Assembly: GCA_019694165.1 (NCBI GenBank)
Contig: JAIBCL010000043.1
Location: 1 to 53,395 of the forward strand
Length of the DNA stretch: 53,395 nt
Reading direction: 5' to 3'
From: Verrucomicrobiaceae bacterium
Lineage (GTDB): Bacteria; Verrucomicrobiota; Verrucomicrobiia; Verrucomicrobiales; Verrucomicrobiaceae
Each line of letters starts with the position of its first letter. Positions within the stretch are counted from its first letter, which is position 1. Shown piece by piece: positions 17,112 to 25,420 of this stretch. A model generated the notes under the pieces. That model searched no databases and had not been told where the DNA came from. It worked only from the letters and a program-made list of their open reading frames with translations. Both the position numbers and the translations under genes were made by a program.

Positions 17112-20100
17112 ATGAAGAAGTCATCAAGAAAGCTCCCGGCGACGAAGACCCTGGTGCCTGTCGTCCGCTACAGCGGAAGCGACATCGCGGCGGCGGCAGA
17201 CAAGATTGCGAAACCCCTGGGCGGTGCGGACACGGCGCGCTTGCATTTGATCGCGCCACTGTTCGTGGAGGGTCAAGCCAATCTCGCAGCCTGCGCGGCG
17301 TGCGCGTTTCCGGAGATCATGGACGCCAGCGCGCTCACCGCCGCGTTCAACAAGTTCCGCAGCAGGGTCAATGCGGCGGCAAAGCGCGCGAAGTTCGCGC
17401 TGAATTTCGGCGCATCCGCGAAGAGCCGCTTTGCCGGGAAGCGCACCTGCTGGATCACCGGCCCGCAGCAATCGGTCGCTCCGGCGATGGTGCGGCAGTT
17501 GATCCAGTCTCGCGTGCCTGTGCCGGATCGCGAGCCGTCCGCCACCACCATGAACCCCGCCATCGACGTCTCCGGCGATGCCCTGCTCAAGCCCGCCTTC
17601 GGCTGGGCTACCATCCATGCCACCTCGCCGCGCGAGCTGAAGCTTGCCGAGGAACTCGCCGCCATGCTGGACACGGAGCTGCGCGCCTGCGCCACGCTTC
17701 AATTCCACCGCGTCGTCGATGACCGCAGCAGCCAGGCGCACATCATTCTGCCGCTGCTCAGCCCCGGCTTCTGCGCAGATTCGGGGAAGGTTGGTTTCGC
17801 CGACTCCTTCGTCGAGCGGGAGAGCGGACGCATCGTCATGCCGGTGCTGCTGCAGGCACTGGATGAGAGCCAGAAGAAGTCCTGCGGCCTCATCGGCCAG
17901 CTCCAGCCATTCGGCCTCGTGCCTGGAGAGGATGCCGTGTTCTCGGAACGCACCACACGCCCGCAAAAGGAGGCCTTCGCGCACAAACTCTACGAACAGA
18001 TCGTCGCCAACGCCACCGAGGCGCTGCGCACTGGCAGGGCCACGCCCGTGCGTGTCCATCCGCCAAAGAGCACCGCTGGCAAATCGGGCGGCCGCGCGCG
18101 CGTCGATGACGATGAGTCGGATGACCTCCACCAGCATCGCCTGGATCGCCTCGCGCTGACGATGAACACACGCGTCGCGCTCGGCGAGCGTTTTGACGCG
18201 GCGAAAAAAGGCGAGAATCCCGCCCGCGTAATGAACATGGGTGAACTCCTCTCGACCGAGATCACCGACATCGCTCCGCAGGGCGACGCCGTGGACCTGC
18301 TCATGCATTGGCTCCACGATCCAAAGGCCCCCGCCTTCTGCGCCGTGCTCGGCGAGTATGGCATTGGGAAGACCACCTCCCTGCGCCGCCTCGCCGACCG
18401 TCTCACCAAGGAGCACGCCCGCCATCCCGCGCGGCCCCAGGCCTTTTTCATCGACCTGCGCGAGTATGTGGACTTCCCCGACGACGCCAGCCCCGATGCC
18501 CGCGCCGCCGCGCGTGGCCGCGTGCAGACCCTGCACTCCATCATGGAGCGCGCCATCCATCTGAACTGGCGCGAGGCCGATGGCCCGAAGCTCCGCCCCG
18601 ATGACATTCTCCGCGCCGTGCGCACCCAGGGTGCGGTGCTCATCTTCGACGGCCTCGATGAGCGCGTCGTCCACATGGAGGCCGCCGCCGCGCACGCTTT
18701 CATCCGCGAGCTGTGGAGCGCCTTGCCCGATCCCATCACCGACGCTTCTGGAAAGCTGCCCGCCGGGCACCGCCGGGGCCGCCTCATCATCTCCTGCCGC
18801 TCCCACTACTTCCGCACCGTCACCCAGCAGATCGGCTTCTTCAGCGGGAACTTCCGCGAGGGAATCACCGCCGAGGATCTCGCCCTGCCGCGGCGGGATC
18901 GGGACAGAGCCGCCGGGCTGCGCGAGTTCCGCGCCGTGCTGGTGCTGCCGTATGGTGAGGCCGAGATACGCGCCTATCTGGCAAAGGTGGCCGGCATGAA
19001 TGCTGAGCGCACCCAGCACGCGCTCGATGTCATGCATGGCATCCACAATCTCACGGAGCTGGCCCGCCGCCCCGTGCTGCTCAGCTTCATCGCCGCCATG
19101 ATTGGCCGGCTGGAGACCCTGCAAATGGCGGGCCGCAGCATCAATGCCGCCGCGCTCTACGGCCAGATGGCGGAGCAATGGCTCGCGCGTGACGAACCGA
19201 AGCACCGTCTGAAGCCCGATCACAAGCTCGAGATCATGGAGTACTTCGCTGCCGCGCTCTGGCGCTCGGGGTCAAAGGAATGGAGCGCAAAGGAAGCTGA
19301 GAACTGGCTGGCCGCCGCCATCGACCAGCACCTGCCTCACATCCGCTCCCGCATCGATCGCGATGGTGTGCGGGACGAGATCGTCGAGCACGATTTCCGT
19401 GCCGCCACCTTCATCGTCGGCACGGGGAAGGACCGCTTCCGTTTCGCCCACACCTCCTTCCAGGAGTACTTCCTCGCCTGCCATCTGGTCCATGCCTTGC
19501 GATCAGACGCGGACAAAGCCCTCGATGCCTGGGATCTGCCACAGCCTTCCGTGGAGACCTTCGAGTTCATCGGCCAACTGCTCACCACCGAGCCGGCGGA
19601 GCAGCAGCAGGACCGTCTCTACGCGCTGGAGGACATCCTCGGCACACCGTCAGCGGAGCCGCGCGCGGCCACCACCCGTCGGCGCGTGGCATCCCGGCCA
19701 CGCGGGCATCTGGCTCGGCTGAATGTCTTCCGCTACTGGATGCTCGCGCGGGAGCAGGGCCTGCCAGAGCCGCAGCCGCCGCATGTGAACCTCGCCGGTG
19801 CTGATCTGGAGGACCTGCGGCTGGAGGCACCACCCGGTCCGCCGGTAAACCTGCACGGTGCCAGCCTGCGTGCTGCCAGGCTCAATCGCGCGCACCTGAC
19901 GAATCTCGACCTCCGTGGTGCCGACCTCAGCGGAGCGGAGCTGCGCCAGGCCGTCGTGCAGGACGTGATCGCGGACGAGGCCTGTCTGGATGATGCCGAT
20001 CTCGATGGCCTGCAGTGGCGCGGCGGCAGCCTGCGCGGGGCAAAGGTGCGCACGGCCCGGCTCCATGCGGACTGGGTGAGGGTGGATCTGGAAGGGACCA

Positions 20101-22175
20101 CGCTGCCCACGGACTGGGCCCGCCAGGCATGTGCCTCCGGCGGAGCGGGCGCACACGCGCCGGAGGCAGACGAGCGCACGGCGCAGTTTTTTGCCAGCAT
20201 CGGGCACGGTGAGTTGGTGACAGCTTGCGCGTGGAGTCCCGACGGCCAGCAGGTGCTCTCCGGCTCCGATGATAACACGCTGAAACTCTGGGACGCGCGT
20301 AGTGGCCAGTGCCGCCTCACCCTGCAAGGCCACAAGGATTCGGTGTCTGCCTGCGCGTGGAGTCCCGACGGCGAGCAGGTGCTCTCCGGCTCGGATGACC
20401 ACACGCTGAAACTCTGGGACGCGCGCAGCGGCCAGTGCCGCCTCACCCTGCAAGGCCACGAGGGTTCGATGTATGCCTGCGCGTGGAGTCCCGACAGCCA
20501 GCAGGTGCTCTCTGGCTCGTATGACCACACGCTGAAACTCTGGGACGCGCGCAGCGGGCAGTGCCGCCTCACCCTGCAAGGTCACACCAATACGGTGTCT
20601 GCCTGCGCGTGGAGTCCCGACGGCCAGCAGGTGCTCTCCGGCTCGAATGATAACACGCTGAAACTCTGGGACGCGCGCAGCGGCCAGTGCCGCCTCACCC
20701 TGCAAGGCCACAAGGATTCGGTGTCTGCCTGCGCGTGGAGTCCCGACAGCCAGCAGGTGCTCTCCGGCTCGGATGATAACACGCTGAAACTCTGGGACGC
20801 GCGCAGCGGCCAGTGCCGCCTCACCCTGCAAGGCCACAAGGATTCGGTGTCTGCCTGCGCGTGGAGTCCCGACGGCCAGCAGGTGCTCTCCGGCTCGTTT
20901 GACAACACGCTGAAACTCTGGGACGCGCGCAGTGGCCAGTGCCGCCTCACTTTGCAAGGCCACACGATTGGAGTGTATGCCTGCGCGTGGAGTCCCGACG
21001 GCCAGCAGGTGCTCTCAGGCTCGTCTGACCACACGCTGAAACTCTGGGACGCGCGCAGCGGCCAGTGCCGCCTGACCCTGCAAGGCCACACGAATGGGGT
21101 GTCTGCCTGCGCGTGGAGTCCCGACGGCCAGCAGGTGCTCTCCGGCTCGGATGACGACACGCTGAAACTCTGGGACGCGCGCAGCGGCCAGTGCCGCCTC
21201 ACCCTGCAAGGCGACACGAATGGGGTGTCTGCCTGCGCGTGGAGTCCCGACAGCCAGCAGGTGCTCTCCGGCTCGTATGACCACACGCTGAAACTGTGGG
21301 ACGCGCACAGCGGCCAGTGCCGCCTCACCCTGCAAGGTCACACCAATACGGTGTATGCCTGCGCGTGGAGTCCCGACGGCGAGCAGGTGCTCTCCGGCTC
21401 GTTTGACAACACGCTGAAACTCTGGGACGCGCGCAGCGGCCAGTGCCGCCTCACCCTGCAAGGCCACAAGGGTTCGGTGTATGCCTGCGCGTGGAGTCCC
21501 GACGGCCAGCAGGTGCTCTCCGGCTCCTGGGACGGCACGCTGAAACTCTGGGACGCGCGCAGCGGCCAGTGCCGCCTCACCCTGCAAGGCCACACGAATA
21601 CGGTGAGAGCCTGCGCGTGGAGTCCCGACGGCCAGCAGGTGCTCTCCGGCTCCTGGGACGGCACGCTGAAACTCTGGGACGCGCGCAGCGGCCAGTGCCG
21701 CCTGACCCTGCAAGGCCACACGAATGGGGTGTCTGCCTGCGCGTGGAGTCCCGACGGCCAGCAGGTGCTCTCCGGCTCGAATGACAACACGGTGAAACTC
21801 TGGGACCCGCGCAGCGGCCAGTGCCGCCTCACCCTGCAAGGCCACACGAACGAGGTGACAGCCTGCGCGTGGAGTCCCGACGGCCAGCAGGTGCTCTCCG
21901 GCTCGGATGACGACACGCTGAAACTCTGGGACGCGCGCAGCGGCCAGTGCCTCTGGACCGGCCTGCTCTTGCCAGAAGCCCAGGCCGCCACCTTCCGCAC
22001 CGATCACCTGCCCGAACGCGGCACCACGCAACCCGCCACCTTCCAACGCGGTGACCTCCTCGCCTGGACCCCCGAAGCTTGGCGCTTCCTCCGCTGGCGC
22101 CGGACCGCTCCCGCCGCCAACTCCTCTCGCCTCCTCCCCGCCGAGCACTTCGGGCCGCTCACGAAGGAATCTTGA
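17112..22175 (+). CDS. NLR-like protein: TIR-like domain, NACHT ATPase, pentapeptide-like linker, 14 WD40 repeats
   Basis: A 1687-residue STAND protein. Residues ~160-330 look like a degenerate TIR domain (AHIILPLLSPGFCADSG, RIVMPVLLQALDE, TRPQKEAFAHKLYEQI) without box 1 or an obvious catalytic Glu. NACHT follows: Walker A GEYGIGKTT (K420), Walker B VLIFDGLDE (D513-E517), sensor LIISCRSHYFRT, and the winged-helix/HD end RFRFAHTSFQEYFLACHLV. Residues 892-~1000 have pentapeptide-like units (VNLAGADLEDLRL, LDLRGADLSGAEL). Residues 1031-1618 are 14 WD40 repeats of exactly 42 residues, enough for two seven-bladed propellers. By analogy with fungal HNWD and bacterial NACHT defence proteins, WD40 senses, NACHT oligomerises with ATP, and the N-terminus recruits the TIR partner. 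It ends 3 bases from the convergent PSD1 stop. Confidence 0.9.
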   Translation: MKKSSRKLPATKTLVPVVRYSGSDIAAAADKIAKPLGGADTARLHLIAPLFVEGQANLAACAACAFPEIMDASALTAAFNKFRSRVNAAAKRAKFALNFGASAKSRFAGKRTCWITGPQQSVAPAMVRQLIQSRVPVPDREPSATTMNPAIDVSGDALLKPAFGWATIHATSPRELKLAEELAAMLDTELRACATLQFHRVVDDRSSQAHIILPLLSPGFCADSGKVGFADSFVERESGRIVMPVLLQALDESQKKSCGLIGQLQPFGLVPGEDAVFSERTTRPQKEAFAHKLYEQIVANATEALRTGRATPVRVHPPKSTAGKSGGRARVDDDESDDLHQHRLDRLALTMNTRVALGERFDAAKKGENPARVMNMGELLSTEITDIAPQGDAVDLLMHWLHDPKAPAFCAVLGEYGIGKTTSLRRLADRLTKEHARHPARPQAFFIDLREYVDFPDDASPDARAAARGRVQTLHSIMERAIHLNWREADGPKLRPDDILRAVRTQGAVLIFDGLDERVVHMEAAAAHAFIRELWSALPDPITDASGKLPAGHRRGRLIISCRSHYFRTVTQQIGFFSGNFREGITAEDLALPRRDRDRAAGLREFRAVLVLPYGEAEIRAYLAKVAGMNAERTQHALDVMHGIHNLTELARRPVLLSFIAAMIGRLETLQMAGRSINAAALYGQMAEQWLARDEPKHRLKPDHKLEIMEYFAAALWRSGSKEWSAKEAENWLAAAIDQHLPHIRSRIDRDGVRDEIVEHDFRAATFIVGTGKDRFRFAHTSFQEYFLACHLVHALRSDADKALDAWDLPQPSVETFEFIGQLLTTEPAEQQQDRLYALEDILGTPSAEPRAATTRRRVASRPRGHLARLNVFRYWMLAREQGLPEPQPPHVNLAGADLEDLRLEAPPGPPVNLHGASLRAARLNRAHLTNLDLRGADLSGAELRQAVVQDVIADEACLDDADLDGLQWRGGSLRGAKVRTARLHADWVRVDLEGTTLPTDWARQACASGGAGAHAPEADERTAQFFASIGHGELVTACAWSPDGQQVLSGSDDNTLKLWDARSGQCRLTLQGHKDSVSACAWSPDGEQVLSGSDDHTLKLWDARSGQCRLTLQGHEGSMYACAWSPDSQQVLSGSYDHTLKLWDARSGQCRLTLQGHTNTVSACAWSPDGQQVLSGSNDNTLKLWDARSGQCRLTLQGHKDSVSACAWSPDSQQVLSGSDDNTLKLWDARSGQCRLTLQGHKDSVSACAWSPDGQQVLSGSFDNTLKLWDARSGQCRLTLQGHTIGVYACAWSPDGQQVLSGSSDHTLKLWDARSGQCRLTLQGHTNGVSACAWSPDGQQVLSGSDDDTLKLWDARSGQCRLTLQGDTNGVSACAWSPDSQQVLSGSYDHTLKLWDAHSGQCRLTLQGHTNTVYACAWSPDGEQVLSGSFDNTLKLWDARSGQCRLTLQGHKGSVYACAWSPDGQQVLSGSWDGTLKLWDARSGQCRLTLQGHTNTVRACAWSPDGQQVLSGSWDGTLKLWDARSGQCRLTLQGHTNGVSACAWSPDGQQVLSGSNDNTVKLWDPRSGQCRLTLQGHTNEVTACAWSPDGQQVLSGSDDDTLKLWDARSGQCLWTGLLLPEAQAATFRTDHLPERGTTQPATFQRGDLLAWTPEAWRFLRWRRTAPAANSSRLLPAEHFGPLTKES
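20202..21965 (+). repeat. Fourteen tandem 126-bp repeats encoding WD40 units
   Basis: Each unit encodes 42 residues of the form GHxxxVxACAWSPDGQQVLS then GSxDxTLKLWDARSGQCRLTLQ. The framework is almost invariant even in silent positions, which points to recent duplication or gene conversion. Differences cluster at unit positions 3, 4, 5 and 7 (KDS/S, EGS/Y, TNT/S, TIG/Y, TNG/S, TNT/R, TNE/T), 15-16 (GQ, GE, SQ), 23 (D, Y, N, F, S, W) and 25 (N, H, D, G). There are no spacers, so it is not a CRISPR array. Confidence 0.97.
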
Positions 22176-22178
22176 GCC

Positions 22179-22247
22179 TCACTTCGTCAGCACCGCATCC
22201 AGATTCAGAATGGCATTCGCCACCACGGCGAGCGCAGCTTTTTCTGG
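22179..22247 (-). repeat. Right copy of the PSD1 3'-end repeat
   Basis: The last 22 codons plus stop of the PSCyt1/PSD1 gene, matching 16427-16495 at 58 of 69 bases. All 11 differences are at third codon positions. It marks the right border of the TIR/NACHT unit. Confidence 0.85.
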
Positions 22248-25172
22248 CGTGCTGCCGAGAGATTTCGCGAGCTTGGCGTCGGCTTTGTATTCGGTGAGTG
22301 AGGCTTCACGCAAGGCGATAAGATCGGTGGTGTCGCTTGGACTCGGTTGGCTGCCGGTGGCGAGTTCGTAGGCTTGGGTGATTTGCGTTTTCAAATCGCC
22401 AGCCTTCTCGACTCGTGCGGCTAGAGCGACGGCGGCTTCCATGAAGACGGGATCGTTGAGGGTGACGAGCGCTTGCAGCGGCGTGTTCGTCGCGGTGCGG
22501 CGGGCGGTGCAGAGCAGGCGATCGGGAGCATCGAAGGTGAGGCTGCTCGGATACGGACTCGAACGACGCCAGTAGGTGTAGAGCGAGCGACGGTGGGCGT
22601 CATCGCCTTCCGCGTTCTTCCATTTCAAGCCGCTGCGCGCGGCGCGCCAGATGCCATCGGGCTGCACGGGCATCACGGGCGGTCCGAACATTTTCGGCGA
22701 GAGCAAGCCGGAAACGAAGAGCGCATTGTCGCGCACCATCTCGGCGGTGAGGCGTGTGCGTGGGCCGCGTGCGAGGAGGCGATTGCGTGGATCGCGTTCA
22801 CGCAACTCAGGCGATGTCTTGGCACTCTGCCGATAGGTCGCGCTGAGGACGATCTCGCGCAGCAGCTTCTTCATGCTCCAGCCGAGATCGGTCTGGAAGC
22901 GCACGGCGAGATGATCGAGCAGGGCTTGATTGGATGGGGCTTGTCCGCTGCTGCCGAAGTCTTCGAGTGTCTCGACAATGCCGGTGCCGAAGAGCTGCTC
23001 CCAGAAGCGATTCACAGCGACGCGCGCGGTGAGCGGGTTTTTCTCCGACACCATCCACTTCGCGAGGGCGAGCCGTGCTGGATCTTTCGATTTCGGCATG
23101 GTGCCGAAGACCGCCGGGATCGTGGGTTCGACGGTCTCGCCTTTGTCCAGCCAGTTGCCGCGCACGAAGGTGGCTGTCTGGCGCTTGAGATGCGTGTCTT
23201 GTTCTTCGATGACGGGCATCAAAGCATTCGCGATGGCGCTGCGATCCTTCTCCAACTTCGCGAGTTGAGCCTCGCGATCCGCGAATGCCTTGCTGCTCGT
23301 GTAGCTCGTCCACTCGTTGCTGTCGGAGATGGCGAAGCGGCTGCGATTGGTCACCAGTGGCGCGTAGCCGAAACCGCCTTCATCGTGGCGCATGAGGATA
23401 CGCAGCTTCGCATTGGCGGGCAAATCGACGGGCTTCGATGGGATCAGCACGAGACGACGCGCGTGCGTCATGCGCGGGTTTGCACCCCAGCCGCCTTTGT
23501 CATCCTTCAACGTCGTTTGCGCATCAAAAACCGGGTCAGCTTCATCGCCGAGCGCATAGGTGAACGTGATCTCGCCGGGTTGCGCAGGCGGGTTCGGCAC
23601 ACCTTTGGGCGCGGGCGGTGATGAAACCTTCTTCTTGGTGTTGGGATCAACGGCGACATCGACTTCCTTCTCCGGTGGCGCGTCGGTGGCGGCGAGCACT
23701 TCCTTCTCCGTCTCCGGCGTGACCACGATGGCGCGCAGCAGTGACACGACAAAACCCAGCTCCGCCGTGCTCTTCGCCTTCACCGGATCGAGCGGCAGTG
23801 CGTCCATCTTGAGCGCGGTGAGCTTCTTCGTTTCCGCTGGCACCGGCGCATCAATGGTGAAAACGGAGTAGTGCGACACCGTGCCCTGCGCGACCACGTC
23901 GGTGATCCCGTCGTCGGCTTTCTTCGTCACGAGCTTGGTTTGGCCTGAAGACTGCACGCAGCACGGTTCCAGTGCAGTCCATTTCGCCGACCCGCTGCGC
24001 TGCATCATTTCGCTCACTTTCGCCGTGCGCAGGGCGAGCATCTGATCATCAAGCTGCTGCGCTTTCGCGAAATCCGCCCCCTTCAATGGCACGCGCAGCT
24101 TGGGTTCGTCCTCGGCCATGTCCCAGTCCTTCTGTGTGTTGAAGAAGGACATGAAGCGGTAGTACTCCGTGTTCTCGAACGGATCGTAGGGATGCGAGTG
24201 ACACTGAACGCAGTTGAACGTCACGCCCTGGAACGCGCGCCACGTCGTTGCGATGCGATCCACCACGGCGACGACACGGAACTCTTCATCATCCGTGCCA
24301 CCCTCGGAGTTGGTGGGCGTGTTCCGATGGAAGGCCGTGGCGACGCGATCATCGAGCGTGGCCTTCGGCACAAGATCGCCCGCGAGCTGCTTGATGGCGA
24401 ATTGATCGAACGGCATGTCCGCGTTGAACGCGCGGATCAGCCAGTCGCGATACGGCCAGATGATGCGCGGCTTGTCGGCTTCGTAGCCTTGGGAGTCGGC
24501 GTAGCGCGAGAGGTCCAGCCACACGCTGGCCCAGCGCTCGCCGAAGGCGGGTGACTTGAGCAGACGGTCCACGATCGCCTCGTAGGGCAGCACCTCCAGC
24601 GCCTTCATGTCGTCCGGCGCCGGGGGCAGGCCGGTGAGATCGAGCGTGACGCGGCGCAGCCACTGCGCTCCATCGGCCTCGGGCGATGGTTTCAGCCCCG
24701 CGCTTTCCAGCTTCGCGAGCACGAAGGCATCGAGGCTTTGCTTCGGCCACGATGCGTCCTTGATCGCAGGCGCGGCCGGCTTCTTCGGCGCGACAAAGGC
24801 CCAGTGCTCGTCCCACGGCGCACCTTGTTTGATCCAGTCTTTGAGGAGTTGCACGTCTGTGTCGGGCAGGCGCTTGCCCTTCTTCGGCGGCGGCATCACT
24901 TCGTCGTCGTCCGTGCTCGTGACGCGCGCGATGATCTCCGACTTTTCGATGTTGCCGGGCACGACGGGAATCTTCCCCGACTTCGCCGGCTCCAGCACCT
25001 TGTTGTGATACACGAGTGAGAGATCGCCCGAGTGCTTTACGCCGCCGTGGCACGCGGAGCAGTGCTTGTTGAAGAGCGGCTTGATGTCGCGGGAGAAATT
25101 GACCGGCGCTCCGCGGACGGTAGCTGCGAGTGCCGGCGCGACGAGGATGAGGGCAAGCAGGCGGATGCTCAT
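22179..25172 (-). CDS. Exported PSCyt1-DUF1549-DUF1553 (PSD1) protein
   Basis: About 997 residues from MSIRLLALILVAPALAA, a Sec signal; the frame allows 6 more residues upstream. The planctomycete cytochrome C domain PSCyt1 has the heme motif C38-SA-C41-H42 (FNKHCSACHGG) and the MPPPKKGKRLPD block. DUF1549 (PSCyt2) follows with RRVTLDLTGLPPAPDD, FGERWASVWLDLSRYADSQG and a second FNCVQCHSHPYDPF motif. DUF1553 (PSD1) comes last with NRFWEQLFGTGIVETLEDFG, RNRLLARGPRTRLTAEMVRD and NTPLQALVTLNDPVF. These proteins are abundant in Planctomycetes and Verrucomicrobia and are thought to act in the periplasm on complex polymers, but their activity is not proven. They are usually followed by a DUF1501 gene; here the TIR/NACHT unit sits at that side instead. 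Confidence 0.92.
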   Translation of the reverse strand: MSIRLLALILVAPALAATVRGAPVNFSRDIKPLFNKHCSACHGGVKHSGDLSLVYHNKVLEPAKSGKIPVVPGNIEKSEIIARVTSTDDDEVMPPPKKGKRLPDTDVQLLKDWIKQGAPWDEHWAFVAPKKPAAPAIKDASWPKQSLDAFVLAKLESAGLKPSPEADGAQWLRRVTLDLTGLPPAPDDMKALEVLPYEAIVDRLLKSPAFGERWASVWLDLSRYADSQGYEADKPRIIWPYRDWLIRAFNADMPFDQFAIKQLAGDLVPKATLDDRVATAFHRNTPTNSEGGTDDEEFRVVAVVDRIATTWRAFQGVTFNCVQCHSHPYDPFENTEYYRFMSFFNTQKDWDMAEDEPKLRVPLKGADFAKAQQLDDQMLALRTAKVSEMMQRSGSAKWTALEPCCVQSSGQTKLVTKKADDGITDVVAQGTVSHYSVFTIDAPVPAETKKLTALKMDALPLDPVKAKSTAELGFVVSLLRAIVVTPETEKEVLAATDAPPEKEVDVAVDPNTKKKVSSPPAPKGVPNPPAQPGEITFTYALGDEADPVFDAQTTLKDDKGGWGANPRMTHARRLVLIPSKPVDLPANAKLRILMRHDEGGFGYAPLVTNRSRFAISDSNEWTSYTSSKAFADREAQLAKLEKDRSAIANALMPVIEEQDTHLKRQTATFVRGNWLDKGETVEPTIPAVFGTMPKSKDPARLALAKWMVSEKNPLTARVAVNRFWEQLFGTGIVETLEDFGSSGQAPSNQALLDHLAVRFQTDLGWSMKKLLREIVLSATYRQSAKTSPELRERDPRNRLLARGPRTRLTAEMVRDNALFVSGLLSPKMFGPPVMPVQPDGIWRAARSGLKWKNAEGDDAHRRSLYTYWRRSSPYPSSLTFDAPDRLLCTARRTATNTPLQALVTLNDPVFMEAAVALAARVEKAGDLKTQITQAYELATGSQPSPSDTTDLIALREASLTEYKADAKLAKSLGSTPEKAALAVVANAILNLDAVLTK

Positions 25173-25274
25173 GACCAGACGGATACGCATTCCCCACGGT
25201 GATCGTTCACCACCGCACGACAGGACCGGAGATTGCCAAGACCGGCATCGTGCCTGCCGGGCCGCCGGCCCGTC

Positions 25275-25420
25275 GTAGAACGATCCGTCCCGGTCGCTCA
25301 GGGTTCCGGCTGCCCTGGCTGCTGCTGGCGCGACGTGTGAGGAACGGGGCAGACGACCGGGACGGATCGTCCTACGGGGCGGGGCAGACGACCGGGACGG
25401 ATCGTCCTACGGGGCGGGGC
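25275..25420. repeat. REP-like palindromic repeats: two exact 35-bp tandem copies plus an inverted copy
   Basis: 25346-25380 and 25381-25415 are identical 35-base units containing CGACCGGGACGGATCGTCCT followed by AC; GGGGC at 25416-25420 starts a third unit. 25275-25296 carries the reverse complement of the same 22-base core with one mismatch. Such intergenic palindromes are typical of REP elements moved by REP-associated tyrosine transposases. They lie right against the broken gene starting at 25420. No gene is seen in 25191-25419. Confidence 0.85.

Larger units (their letters stand above)
16427..22247. mobile_element. Candidate defence island inserted at the 3' end of a PSD1 gene
   Basis: About 5.75 kb bounded by two direct copies of a PSD1 gene 3' end (16427-16495 and 22179-22247), carrying only the TIR and TIR-NACHT-WD40 genes. 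Elements that integrate at gene ends often carry a replacement end and leave the displaced one at the far side, which gives this picture, including silent differences between copies. No integrase or transposase gene lies inside, so it would be non-autonomous or decayed. The alternative is a relic of a second PSD1 gene deleted beside an older locus. Confidence 0.5.

Noticed and set aside
17124..19223. Long open frame (699 codons) on the minus strand opposite the NACHT gene
   Set aside because: It is the complement of a high-GC gene with biased third positions; the translation has no motif or fold pattern, while the plus strand shows clear NACHT motifs.
20202..21965. CRISPR-like array
   Set aside because: The units are contiguous 126-bp coding repeats with no spacers, inside a gene with framework conserved as protein.
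19650..22148. Several long minus-strand frames with a repeating peptide opposite the WD40 array
   Set aside because: They only mirror the 126-bp repeats. A repeat whose length is a multiple of three keeps all frames open once one unit lacks stops.
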